Both the position numbers and the translations under genes were made by a program. From positions 310,001 through 374,000 of the forward strand of contig NZ_JAVRHR010000001.1 in NCBI RefSeq assembly GCF_031846445.1: a DNA stretch of 64,000 bases, given 5' to 3'. This document shows, in pieces, positions 18,893 through 29,000 of this stretch. The DNA comes from Croceitalea rosinachiae. GTDB lineage: Bacteria; Bacteroidota; Bacteroidia; Flavobacteriales; Flavobacteriaceae. Positions within the stretch are counted from its first letter, which is position 1, and every line of letters begins with the position of its first letter. The notes beneath the pieces are model-generated. The model worked only from the letters and a program-made list of their open reading frames with translations, did no database searches and had not been told where the DNA came from.

Positions 18893-20722
18893 TTAATGGT
18901 TCATTTCTTCTTCATTTTCTTGAAGAGGTATATGTTGAGGAACATAGTCTTGCCCTTCTATAATGTATTCTCCGTTTTCATAGGTCTTACTGTAATCATA
19001 TGCCCAACGGTGTACTTCTGGTATAGGTCCATCCCAGTTTCCGTGAATATGCTTCATTTCAGCTGTCCACTCCAAAGTATTAGACTTCCATGGGTTTTGA
19101 GGCCCTTTTTTACCATAGAAAATACTGCTAATAAAGTTGTAAACGAACACTAATTGTGCAGCACCTGCAATCAAGGCAAATACAGTCATCAATATCTGTA
19201 CATTGGTCAACTCATCAAACATTGGGAATGCTGTATTCTCATAATACCTTCTTGGCACCCCTGCCATTCCAACAAAGTGCATTGGAAAGAATATTCCGTA
19301 TGCGCAGATAGCCGTCACCCAAAAATGAATATACCCTAGATTTTTGTTCATCATTCGCCCTTGAAACATTTTTGGAAACCAATGATATACTCCCGCAAAT
19401 AGTCCATATAAGGCAGAAATACCCATTACTAAGTGGAAGTGGGCCACTACAAAGTAAGTATCGTGTACATTAATATCCAATGTACTATCACCTAAAATAA
19501 TACCCGTTAAACCACCAGTTATAAATGTAGATACCAGACCAATAGAAAACAACATAGCTGGATTCAATTGCAGGTTACCTTTCCAAAGCGTAGTGATATA
19601 ATTAAACGCTTTTACTGCCGAAGGAATTGCAATTAATAAGGTCGTAAACGTAAATACCGAACCTAAAAACGGGTTCATACCAGATATAAACATATGGTGT
19701 CCCCAAACAATAGTCGATAAAAATGCAATTGCTAGAATTGATGCAACCATCGCTCGGTAACCAAAAATTGGTTTTCTCGCATTGGTAGACATTACCTCAG
19801 AAGTAATGCCTAAGGCCGGTAATAACACAATATACACTTCAGGATGCCCTAAGAACCAAAATAAATGCTCAAATAGTACTGGTGAACCTCCTTGATAATG
19901 CAATGCCTCACCTTGAATAAATATATCTGATAAGAAGAACGAAGTACCAAAACTCCTATCCATAATCAACAGCAAAGCTGCTGAAAGCAATACTGGAAAC
20001 GATATTACACCGATTACTGCCGTAACGAAAAATGCCCAGATGGTCAATGGCAAACGAGTCATTGACATTCCTTTTGTTCTAAGGTTAATTACAGTAACAA
20101 TATAATTCAATGACCCTAATAGCGATGATGCGATAAATATTGCCATAGAAACCAGCCATAACGTCATTCCCATCCCCGACCCAGGCTGCGCCATAGGCAA
20201 GGCACTTAATGGTGGATAAATGGTCCAACCTGCTGCTGCTGGTCCAGCTTCAACGAATAAGGAAATTACCATAATAACTGTCGAAACAAAAAACATCCAG
20301 TATGACAACATGTTCAAAAAGCCAGAAGCCATATCCCTAGCCCCTATTTGTAGCGGAATCAATAAGTTACTAAAAGTACCGCTTAAGCCCGCCGTAAGTA
20401 CAAAAAACACCATTATGGTTCCATGCATGGTAATCAAGGCCAAATATACATCGGCATCCATTACACCATCAGGAGCCCATTTACCTAGTAAAGCTTGAAA
20501 AACTGAGAATGATTCCCCTGGCCATGCCAATTGCATTCTAAACAACAATGACATTGCAATACCAATGAAACCCATCACCAAAACACCTGTAATAAGATAT
20601 TGCTTCGCTATCATCTTATGGTCTTGACTGAAGATGTACTTAGTTATAAAAGTTTCTTTATGATGATGTCCATGATCATCATGTGAATGATCATCTCCGT
20701 GTTCGTGTGCAATCGCTGACAT
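18893..20722 (-). CDS. coxA: Cytochrome c oxidase subunit I
   Basis: Catalytic heme-copper subunit of the terminal oxidase that reduces oxygen to water and pumps protons across the inner membrane. The 609 residues contain about 12 membrane segments. Visible ligands and motifs are MHGTIMVFF (heme a His), WFLGHPEVYIVLLP with the His-Tyr pair of the active site, WGHHMFISGM (CuB His pair), and FVVAHFHLVMG (heme ligands). The first 22 residues are rich in His and Asp (HEHGDDHSHDDHGHHH), which could bind copper, though that is speculative. It is last in the act-cox operon, 40 bases after coxB. No subunit III gene follows. Confidence 0.97.
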   Translation of the reverse strand: MSAIAHEHGDDHSHDDHGHHHKETFITKYIFSQDHKMIAKQYLITGVLVMGFIGIAMSLLFRMQLAWPGESFSVFQALLGKWAPDGVMDADVYLALITMHGTIMVFFVLTAGLSGTFSNLLIPLQIGARDMASGFLNMLSYWMFFVSTVIMVISLFVEAGPAAAGWTIYPPLSALPMAQPGSGMGMTLWLVSMAIFIASSLLGSLNYIVTVINLRTKGMSMTRLPLTIWAFFVTAVIGVISFPVLLSAALLLIMDRSFGTSFFLSDIFIQGEALHYQGGSPVLFEHLFWFLGHPEVYIVLLPALGITSEVMSTNARKPIFGYRAMVASILAIAFLSTIVWGHHMFISGMNPFLGSVFTFTTLLIAIPSAVKAFNYITTLWKGNLQLNPAMLFSIGLVSTFITGGLTGIILGDSTLDINVHDTYFVVAHFHLVMGISALYGLFAGVYHWFPKMFQGRMMNKNLGYIHFWVTAICAYGIFFPMHFVGMAGVPRRYYENTAFPMFDELTNVQILMTVFALIAGAAQLVFVYNFISSIFYGKKGPQNPWKSNTLEWTAEMKHIHGNWDGPIPEVHRWAYDYSKTYENGEYIIEGQDYVPQHIPLQENEEEMNH

Positions 20723-20762
20723 AATCGTTAATTTTTATTTTTATTTCTTTTTCTAGCCAAAT

Positions 20763-21827
20763 TTATTGTGCGGAAGCCATCATATCGCCAAAGGTCCCCT
20801 GTTCCGCAATCCATTTATTGTACTCTTCTTCTGTCTCAACAATAATTTTCATCTGCATATTGTAATGTGATTTACCACAAATCTTATTACAAAGAAGTAT
20901 ATAGTCAAATTCCCATGGGTCTGTATTGGGAATTCCTTTGGCCGCTTTTTCAGCTCTAATTGCGTTAGTTCTCTTAACCTTATCTACCACATCAGGATTT
21001 AGGCGCATCTCTTCTGTTGTAATGGTAGGTGTAAAAGAAAATTCAGTAATCATACCTGGAACACAATTCATTTGTGCTCTAAAGTGAGGCATGTACGCTG
21101 AATGTAATACATCTTGTGAACGCATATAGAAGTTAACTTTTCTTCCTACTGGCAAATGCAATTCTTTCACAATTATATCGTCAGAAGAATTAGGGTCAGA
21201 TTCATCTAAACCTAAAACATTGGCACGATCAATATCAATTAATCGAACACTAGCATCTCCAAGCACATTATCTTCTCCTCCATATCTTGCTTGCCAGTTA
21301 AACTGTTGTGCATATAACTCCACGATTAGGGGGTCATCTTCATCATTTACGTCCATTATGTTAGTCCATGAATACAAACCCCAAATAATAAGACCAGCCA
21401 AAACAATTACCGGTATAATGGTCCAGATAAACTCCAATCTATCATTATCGGCATAAAAAAGTGCCTTTTTACCTTCTTCGCCACGATATTTATATCCAAA
21501 ATAATGCAACAATGCCTGTGTGATTGTTTGCACAAAAAATATGATGGCAAATGAAATCCACATCAGGGTATCGTACTCCCCGCCATGTGCTGATGCCGCC
21601 TCTGGCAACAATACTTTTGTATACTTGGCAAAACTAAAAATGGTTATGCCGTAAATGAAAATTAAAAACCCAAACAACAAATACCCATTAGTTCTGTTAT
21701 CAGAATCGTTTGCAATTTGAGCATTTGAAGAATCGGCTTTAAGTTGTGACAGTTCAAATATTTTGGTCATTTGCCAAATTGCAATTGCCACTAAAACCAG
21801 AACTGTTAATATCAATAATTTTGTCAT
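20763..21827 (-). CDS. coxB: Cytochrome c oxidase subunit II
   Basis: Carries the CuA centre that accepts electrons from the cytochrome donor and passes them to subunit I. In 354 residues there is an N-terminal membrane helix (MTKLLILTVLVLVAIAIW), two further helices around 50-70 and 130-155, and a C-terminal cupredoxin domain. The CuA motif is CNKICGKSHYNMQM, and DVLHSAYMPHFRAQMNCVPGM supplies the first His. There is no CxxCH, so no fused cytochrome c; the donor is probably a heme of ActA or ActE. Start ATG at 21827. It lies 25 bases after actF and 40 bases before coxA, so it is in the same operon. Confidence 0.96.
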   Translation of the reverse strand: MTKLLILTVLVLVAIAIWQMTKIFELSQLKADSSNAQIANDSDNRTNGYLLFGFLIFIYGITIFSFAKYTKVLLPEAASAHGGEYDTLMWISFAIIFFVQTITQALLHYFGYKYRGEEGKKALFYADNDRLEFIWTIIPVIVLAGLIIWGLYSWTNIMDVNDEDDPLIVELYAQQFNWQARYGGEDNVLGDASVRLIDIDRANVLGLDESDPNSSDDIIVKELHLPVGRKVNFYMRSQDVLHSAYMPHFRAQMNCVPGMITEFSFTPTITTEEMRLNPDVVDKVKRTNAIRAEKAAKGIPNTDPWEFDYILLCNKICGKSHYNMQMKIIVETEEEYNKWIAEQGTFGDMMASAQ

Positions 21828-21852
21828 TCTTAACTACTTTCTCTTATCACTA

Positions 21853-23202
21853 TTAGTAATGGAAATGCTTACTCTCTTCTATAAACGGATTGCGTTTTGG
21901 AGTCAATTCTTCTTTGGTCAAAGCATTGAATACCCAGAATATAAACAACCCGGCAAAAAATAGTATTCCACCTATTTCAGGCACGCCTAAGTGCCATTGG
22001 TCACCAACTGTTGCAGGCATTACCATATTGAATACATCCATATAATGTCCAAACAATATAACTAAACCAGCCATTACCACAAACCAATTCACTCGCTTGT
22101 AGTCGCTGTTCATCAAAACTAGTAATGGAAATATAAAGTTCAACGCCAACATACCGAAAAACGGCAATTTGTAATCTTCAATACGTGTTACAAAATAAGT
22201 CACCTCTTCAGGAATATTTGCATACCATATCAACATGAACTGACTAAACCATAAATAGGTCCAAAAAATGCTGATACCGAACATAAACTTCGCTAAATCG
22301 TGAATATGACTATCATTGATCTCAGGTAATAATCCTTTTGATTTTAGATAAATCGTTGTCAGTGCTATTACTGTAATACCTGAAACAAACATACTAGCAA
22401 ATACATACCACCCGAATAAAGTACTGAACCAGTGTGGGTCAAGGCTCATAATCCAATCCCAAGACATCATGGACTCAGAAATCAAATAGAAAACCAAGAA
22501 AGCGGCCGATATTCTAAAATTAAGCTTGAACTTCGAATTATCATCCGACTTATCTTGTTCTAAAGAGAGTTTTCTTGAATATTGTCTGTATGCTATCCAT
22601 CCTCCTAAGAAAATAGCGGCTCTAATCAAAAAGAAAGTCGGGTTTAAATACCCTTTCTTACCTTGTAATAACTTGTCATGGGCAACAACGTCAGCATCCA
22701 TCCAAGTAAACATGTGGTTGAAGTGCAAGGTAGACATCACCAAGAGCACAAATACAATAATCCCACCTGGAACAATATATGAGGTAATACCTTCCATAAC
22801 TCTAAACAACAATGGAGACCAACCAGCCTGAGCAGCTCTTTGAACTGCATAAAATGCCAATACGCCCAACGAAATCATAAAGAAAAAGAAGGCTGCAACA
22901 TATAATGCAGACCAAGGCCTATTCTGTAACTGATGTAAAATGTGCTCGTCATGTGCCTGAGAAGCCTTATGGCCATCTGTTTCTGAAGCATGTCCTGATT
23001 CTTTCATATAATCAGCTTCCTCACCATGACCTGTCTCTTCACTATGATCACTTCCATGACCATCATCATGTGCAGCTGCAACTATAGCCTTTGCTTCTTC
23101 AACAGTGCTAGGAGCACTTAAAAACCCAGTAGCAAGGCAGATAGCCCCTACAGCCATCAATATGAAAGATGTAATTTTAAGTCTATTTGAAAACGTATAC
23201 AT
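21853..23202 (-). CDS. actF: Alternative Complex III subunit ActF (quinol:cytochrome c oxidoreductase)
   Basis: Polytopic membrane subunit of ACIII, related to NrfD-like quinone-binding proteins. The 449 residues hold about ten membrane segments (for example ITSYIVPGGIIVFVLLVM and WWDWIMSLDPHW-like MMSWDWIMSLDPHWFSTLFG). An unusual His/Glu/Asp-rich loop occupies residues about 40-90 (HDDGHGSDHSEETGHGEE), after the first helix; metal binding there is only a guess. In ACIII structures ActF and ActC are the two large membrane subunits. It lies 13 bases after actE and 25 bases before coxB. Confidence 0.93.
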   Translation of the reverse strand: MYTFSNRLKITSFILMAVGAICLATGFLSAPSTVEEAKAIVAAAHDDGHGSDHSEETGHGEEADYMKESGHASETDGHKASQAHDEHILHQLQNRPWSALYVAAFFFFMISLGVLAFYAVQRAAQAGWSPLLFRVMEGITSYIVPGGIIVFVLLVMSTLHFNHMFTWMDADVVAHDKLLQGKKGYLNPTFFLIRAAIFLGGWIAYRQYSRKLSLEQDKSDDNSKFKLNFRISAAFLVFYLISESMMSWDWIMSLDPHWFSTLFGWYVFASMFVSGITVIALTTIYLKSKGLLPEINDSHIHDLAKFMFGISIFWTYLWFSQFMLIWYANIPEEVTYFVTRIEDYKLPFFGMLALNFIFPLLVLMNSDYKRVNWFVVMAGLVILFGHYMDVFNMVMPATVGDQWHLGVPEIGGILFFAGLFIFWVFNALTKEELTPKRNPFIEESKHFHY

Positions 23203-23215
23203 ACTTCGTGTTTTC

Positions 23216-23794
23216 TTAGTTTGTTAGGTCTGCTTTTAATTTCATCACATATTCGGCAACTTGCCAAAGCTCTTCTTCACTACTCATTTGAGAAGCATAA
23301 GAACCCATGGAATTCAATCCATAATACATGGTATGATAGGTACTTCCTACAGTAATATTTCTTGCAACATCATCGTAACTTGGTACTCCAAGAATTTTTT
23401 CTCTTTTCACCAAGGTTCCCTGTCCTTTACCTTTAGGTCCATGACAAATGGCACAATACACATCATACAATACTTTACCCTTTTCAAGGTTAGCTTCAAC
23501 AGCTAAAGAATCTAAAGGACTGGGCTGCAAGCGCGCCATTTCTTTCCCGTCCGGTGTATTTTCATACTCATAGGGCATCCATTCTCTAGAAATCGTATTT
23601 TCTGCGGGAAGCATGGCTTCTGTTCCTTCTGGAAATAGGCCATTGTCAACCCCTTGATAGGTTTCATACCCAACTGGTTCATACATATTGGGCATGTACT
23701 GGTAATTTGGTCGGTTTTTGTCAGCACAAGAGGCGACTCCTACTAACAATACGAGACCAAAAACTATTTTTACGAATTGCTTCATGCTATTCAT
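23216..23794 (-). CDS. actE: Alternative Complex III subunit ActE, monoheme cytochrome c lipoprotein
   Basis: A 192-residue exported protein with a lipoprotein signal (LVGVASC, Cys near residue 23) and one c-type heme site CAICHGPKGKGQGT near residue 135, with a later Met (MGSYASQM) as likely axial ligand. In ACIII it relays electrons from the multiheme ActA toward the oxidase. Start is ATG 23794 (MNSMKQF) or the second ATG at 23785. The first overlaps the actD stop by 8 bases, which suggests translational coupling. Confidence 0.92.
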   Translation of the reverse strand: MNSMKQFVKIVFGLVLLVGVASCADKNRPNYQYMPNMYEPVGYETYQGVDNGLFPEGTEAMLPAENTISREWMPYEYENTPDGKEMARLQPSPLDSLAVEANLEKGKVLYDVYCAICHGPKGKGQGTLVKREKILGVPSYDDVARNITVGSTYHTMYYGLNSMGSYASQMSSEEELWQVAEYVMKLKADLTN

Positions 23795-24314
23795 CCTTTT
23801 CTGTAACTGTTACTTCTATTGCACCTGTATCAAACAATAAGCCTTTTAGCTCTTCTTCGTTATCATGAATTCCTACTTCCATTAAAAACAAATCATCAGT
23901 TGTTCTTTTATCAGGATTCTCAGCTTTCTTGAATGGCCACATTCTACTTCTTAAATAAAATGTGATTACCATTAAGTGCGCTGCAAAGAATACCGTCAAC
24001 TCGAACATAATTGGAACAAAAGCAGGCATATTTTCTAAATAACTAAAGCTTGGTTTACCACCAATATCTTGTGGCCAATCTTCAATCATAATGTAATTCA
24101 TCATAACAATAGCTACCGTTAAGCCCAAACAGCCATACATAAAAGATGTAATCGCTATTCGAGTATCTGCGAGACCCATTGCTTTATCAAGCCCGTGTAC
24201 CGGAAAAGGTGTAAACACCTCTTCAATATGGTGATGCTCTGCACGAACTTTTTTGACAGCATTCATCAATATGTCATCGTCGTTGTAAACCGCATGTATA
24301 ACTTTTGATGCCAT
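23787..24314 (-). CDS. actD: Alternative Complex III subunit ActD (DUF3341)
   Basis: A 175-residue membrane subunit of the DUF3341 family. Two hydrophobic helices lie at about residues 58-78 (SFMYGCLGLTVAIVMMNYIM) and 100-120 (FVPIMFELTVFFAAHLMVI), and the N-terminus is soluble and ferredoxin-like (VIHAVYNDDDILMNAVKKV). It is a structural part of ACIII with no cofactor motif of its own. It starts 2 bases after the actC stop and overlaps actE by 8 bases, consistent with tightly coupled expression. Confidence 0.92.
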   Translation of the reverse strand: MASKVIHAVYNDDDILMNAVKKVRAEHHHIEEVFTPFPVHGLDKAMGLADTRIAITSFMYGCLGLTVAIVMMNYIMIEDWPQDIGGKPSFSYLENMPAFVPIMFELTVFFAAHLMVITFYLRSRMWPFKKAENPDKRTTDDLFLMEVGIHDNEEELKGLLFDTGAIEVTVTEKDE

Positions 24315-24316
24315 AA

Positions 24317-26032
24317 TTACTTTTTCTTATTTAATTTTTTGGCTTGTCCAGCCCAGTCATCTCGTTGTGCTCGCCCTGGGAACTTCTCTGTAATAGAATC
24401 CAATAAATCGTATTCTTTTGAAGTCATTTTACCAACCTGCGCAAAAGTGAAGATTCCTATTTGATTCAATACTTTTTCCATTTGTGGTCCAATTCCCTTT
24501 ACCTTTTGAAGCTCATCTGGAGTATCTTTTTCAGCGTCAAATGAACCTAATCTATCTAAAAGAGATGATACTTTTTCATCTTTAGCCGCTGGCTCTTCAA
24601 CAGGAGCTGCTTTTTCTACTCCCCTTGATGGCATCTCATATAAAGGCTTGCCCGCATCTCTCAACTTTTTATAACGCTCTCCTGAAGATTTCAAGATAGA
24701 CTTTACCTCAGCTTGCGCAATTACAGGGAAGGTTCTTGAGTACAGCAAGAAGAGTACAAAAAAGAAGCCTATGGTCCCTATAAAAATACCTATATCGACA
24801 AAGGTTGGCGAGAACATCGTCCATGACGATGGCAAATAATCTCTATGCAATGAGGTGACAATAATCACGAAACGCTCAAACCACATTCCAATATTTACAA
24901 CAATAGAAATAAAGAAAGAGAACATGATACTGGTACGTAACTTTTTAAACCACATAAACTGTGGAGAGAATACATTACAAGTCATCATTAACAAGTATGC
25001 CCACCAATACGGACCTGTTGCTCTATTTAAAAAAGCATATTGCTCATATTCAACACCCGAATACCAAGCAATAAAAAGCTCTGTAATGTAGGCGCAACCA
25101 ACAATAGAACCTGTAATCATGATGACTATGTTCATCAGTTCAATATGTTGCACCGTGATATAGGCCTCAAGACTACATACTTTACGCATGATAATCAATA
25201 GGGTATTTACCATGGCAAAACCAGAGAAAATAGCCCCAGCCACAAAGTATGGTGGAAAAATAGTAGTGTGCCACCCTGGTATTACTGATGTAGCAAAGTC
25301 AAAAGATACAATGGTATGCACTGAAAGCACCAATGGCGTTGCCAAACCTGCCAAAACCAAAGAAACTTCTTCAAAACGTTGCCAGTCTTTAGCACGCCCA
25401 GTCCAACCAAAACTCAATAAACTATATATTTTCTTTTGAAAAGGCTTTACCGCCCTATCACGAATCATTGCAAAATCAGGAAGTAAACCTGTCCACCAAA
25501 ATACCAATGAAACAGATAGGTAGGTTGAAATTGCAAATACATCCCAAAGTAAAGGTGAATTAAAGTTTACCCAAAGTGATCCAAATTGGTTTGGAATTGG
25601 TAATACCCAATATGCTAACCAAGGACGTCCCATGTGAATAATTGGAAATAAACCTGCTTGGATTACCGAGAAAATAGTCATCGCCTCAGCAGAGCGGTTA
25701 ATGGCCATTCTCCATTTTTGACGGAACAACAAAAGCACTGCCGAAATCAGTGTACCTGCGTGACCAATACCAACCCACCAAACAAAGTTGGTGATATCCC
25801 AAGCCCAGTTAACGGTTTTGTTCAATCCCCATACTCCAATACCTGTGGAGATGGTATAAATGATACAACCTAAACCCCAAAGAAATGCAACCAATGCAAT
25901 GGAAAATACTATCCACCAATGCTTATTGGCTTTCCCTTCTACCGGACGGGCAATATCCACGGAAACATCGTGGTAGCCTTTGTCTCCAAGTACTAGGGGT
26001 TTTCGTATAGGTGCTTCGTAATGCGACGCCAT
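24317..26032 (-). CDS. actC: Alternative Complex III subunit ActC (NrfD-like) with C-terminal helix-hairpin-helix tail
   Basis: Main quinol-binding membrane subunit of ACIII, NrfD/PsrC family, with about ten membrane segments (for example WVGIGHAGTLISAVLLLFRQ and ELMNIVIMITGSIVGCAYIT). The membrane part ends near residue 445. Beyond it comes a charged linker (about 460-505, rich in Glu, Lys and Ala) and a soluble tail of about 60 residues beginning LQKVKGIGPQMEKVLNQIGI, which is a helix-hairpin-helix motif. At 571 residues the protein is longer than a plain ActC of about 470-480. The tail resembles the one on ribosomal protein S2 at the other end of this window. It is 34 bases after actB. Confidence 0.94.
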   Translation of the reverse strand: MASHYEAPIRKPLVLGDKGYHDVSVDIARPVEGKANKHWWIVFSIALVAFLWGLGCIIYTISTGIGVWGLNKTVNWAWDITNFVWWVGIGHAGTLISAVLLLFRQKWRMAINRSAEAMTIFSVIQAGLFPIIHMGRPWLAYWVLPIPNQFGSLWVNFNSPLLWDVFAISTYLSVSLVFWWTGLLPDFAMIRDRAVKPFQKKIYSLLSFGWTGRAKDWQRFEEVSLVLAGLATPLVLSVHTIVSFDFATSVIPGWHTTIFPPYFVAGAIFSGFAMVNTLLIIMRKVCSLEAYITVQHIELMNIVIMITGSIVGCAYITELFIAWYSGVEYEQYAFLNRATGPYWWAYLLMMTCNVFSPQFMWFKKLRTSIMFSFFISIVVNIGMWFERFVIIVTSLHRDYLPSSWTMFSPTFVDIGIFIGTIGFFFVLFLLYSRTFPVIAQAEVKSILKSSGERYKKLRDAGKPLYEMPSRGVEKAAPVEEPAAKDEKVSSLLDRLGSFDAEKDTPDELQKVKGIGPQMEKVLNQIGIFTFAQVGKMTSKEYDLLDSITEKFPGRAQRDDWAGQAKKLNKKK

Positions 26033-26066
26033 AAATTTATATTCTAGTTTCTTGCTTATTCGTTGG

Positions 26067-29000
26067 TTATGCTTCGTTGTCGTTTCTCACTTTCACATGA
26101 TAGAACACATTTGGTTTTGTACCCACATGCTCTAATAAGTGATACATTCTATCGTCTTCTTTTAACTCAGCAACTTTACTTTCTTTATTATTAATATCAC
26201 CAAAAACAATTGCTCCATTGCTACATGCAGAAGAACAAGCCGTTTGGAATTCACCATCAGTTATTGGTCGACCTTCTCGTTTTGCATCCAAGATGGTTTT
26301 TTGTGTCATTTGAATACACATAGAGCATTTTTCCATGACCCCTCTTGAACGAACATTCACATCTGGATTCAATACCATTCTGCCCAAATCATTGTTCATA
26401 TTGTAATCAAACTCATCATTACCATTATATAAGAACCAGTTGAACCTTCTCACTTTGTAAGGGCAGTTATTGGCACAATATCTTGTACCCACACAACGGT
26501 TATATGCCATATGATTTTGACCTTGACGGCTATGCGCAGTTGCCGCAACCGGACAAACCGTTTCACAAGGCGCATGGTTACAGTGTTGACACATTACTGG
26601 TTGGAAGGCCACTTGCGGATTCGCAGAAGGACTCTCCATTTCTCCTAAGGCCTTTTTCTCGCCAGTAAACCACCCTTTAGCATTTTCTTTCTTTTCATTA
26701 TCGCCCTCAAAAGTTTCTTCAGAAGAATAATACCTATCAATTCGCAACCAGTGCATATCACGTGATTTACGGACCTCTTCTTTACCTACAACAGGCACAT
26801 TATTCTCTGAATGACAAGCGATAACACAAGCTCCACAACCAGTACAAGCATTCAAATCGATAGACATATTAAAATGATGCCCTATCGATCGGTCAAATTC
26901 TTGCCACAAATCAACATCTGCAGAAGTGACTGCCACTTCTTGGTGGTTTAACGAGACCTCAGGGGTAGGGTTCCACTCATGATGGTCTTTAGTATTGAAT
27001 ATCTCTAGCGTGGTTTCTTTTATAATATCACCACGCCCCATTAAGGTATTGTGCAATTGTACACAGGCGAATTCATGCATTCCACCAGCTTTCGTAATTG
27101 ACACTGACTGCACATTATTAAAGTCTTTATATAGCTGAAATGCATTAACACCTGTTTGCATTTCGTCTTTCATGCCAGCTTTCTTACCATAGCCAAAAGA
27201 AATACCAAGGGTACCCTTAGCTTGACCAGGTTGAATAATAACGGGTACATTGTTCACTACAGCACCATCAACAGTTAAGTTGGCATAACTTCCGTCTAAA
27301 CCACCATTAGCTACATTTTCATTCTCTAAACCTAATTCGGCAGCATCTTCTTTGGAAACAGTTACATAGTTATCCCATGAGACCCTAGTGATCGGATCCG
27401 GAAACTCTTGCAACCATGGATTGCTTGCTTGTTGACCATTGCCCATACCCACTTTTGAATACAACATTAGTTCAAAAGGAGCACTAGTTGAATTTGCTAA
27501 AGAGCGAAGTGCGGATGCAATTGGAACTGCTTCTATTTCTAAGCCTTCTTCATCTTCCGTGGTAATTGTAGTTGCTACAACATCATCTTCAACTACTTCG
27601 CTGGCAACAGCAAAAACACCATCTTGTAATGCTTTGTTCCAGCTAGCTCCGTTTAATATAGATGTCGACCAATTTTCCTTAAGGAAATCGTAATACGTTT
27701 TATCACTTTCCATCCATGTTAACAAACAGGACTGAAATTGTCTTGTATCAAACAACTCGCGAATGGTCGGCTGCATTAGGCTAAAGTGACCTTTTTTGAT
27801 TTCAAGGTCATTCCAAGCCTCTAGATAATGAGATGATGCAGCAACATACTTAGATGCTTGGGCAGTTTCATCATTATTAAAAGAACAACTTACCGCCAAA
27901 CCTACTTTACCCAAACCTTCTAAAAAGTCAGCAGCGTTTGGCAAAGAATATGCAGGATTCACACCGTCAATTAAAACAGCCCCTACTCGACCTGCTTTCA
28001 TATCTGCGACAAGCTTATTTACTTTTGAAGCATTACCTTGACGAACATATTTTGGCTTTTCAGAATCGAAAGCCTTGCTCTGCAATAAGGTATTGATAGC
28101 CAATACAACTGCTTGTGCGTTTTGATCATTCAGACCACAAACCACAACAGCATTATCGCCTGCTTTTCTTATTTCTTTGGCAGCTTCTTCAACATAGGCA
28201 TCAACTTCTGAACTACCACCCCCTATTGAACTACCATTTAACTTACCGTACAATTTGGCCAATGCTACTTTAAGCTGCGATGGTTTCATCGGAACTCTTG
28301 TATCGGCATTAGCACCAGTTAGGGACATATTAGACTCAAACTGAATATGTCTTGACATTTTGCCATGGTTGGGTACACGACCTTTAGAATACCCATAATC
28401 ATATCCACCCCCTTGCCAGTCTCCAAGAAAATCAGCTCCGAACGAAACAATTAATTCTGCCTTTTCAAAATCATAATCTGCAAAGGCTCTTTCTCCATAA
28501 GCAGCTTCAAAAGCGTTTAGAGCAGCATCTTCAGAAATGGCGTCATAAACCACATGATTTACATTTTCATAAGCCGCAGAAAATTCTTCAATCAATTTTT
28601 TTGTCGATGGACTGGCATACGTCTGGGTCAATAAAGCAATCTGCTTACCCGAATTACCTGCCGCTTTTAATCCACCTTTCACCCTATTATCGAAATCATC
28701 CCAAGAAATAGGATTTCCTTCAAAAGTTGGCCCTTGAAGCCTTGTACTATCATATAAGGAAAGAACGGAGGCATTAACTCTAGCATTGGCACCTCCATTA
28801 ACTTTAGCCCTGTCATTATTTTCTATTTTGATAGGACGACCTTCTCGTGTCTTCACCAAAATACTTGCAAAATCAAAACCATCAGCAATCGAAGTTGCAT
28901 AATAATTAGCCACACCAGGAACTATACTTTCTGGTTGAACAACGTATGGGATAGATTTTTTAACCGGTCCTTCACAAGCAGCCAATGAAGCAGCCGCGGT

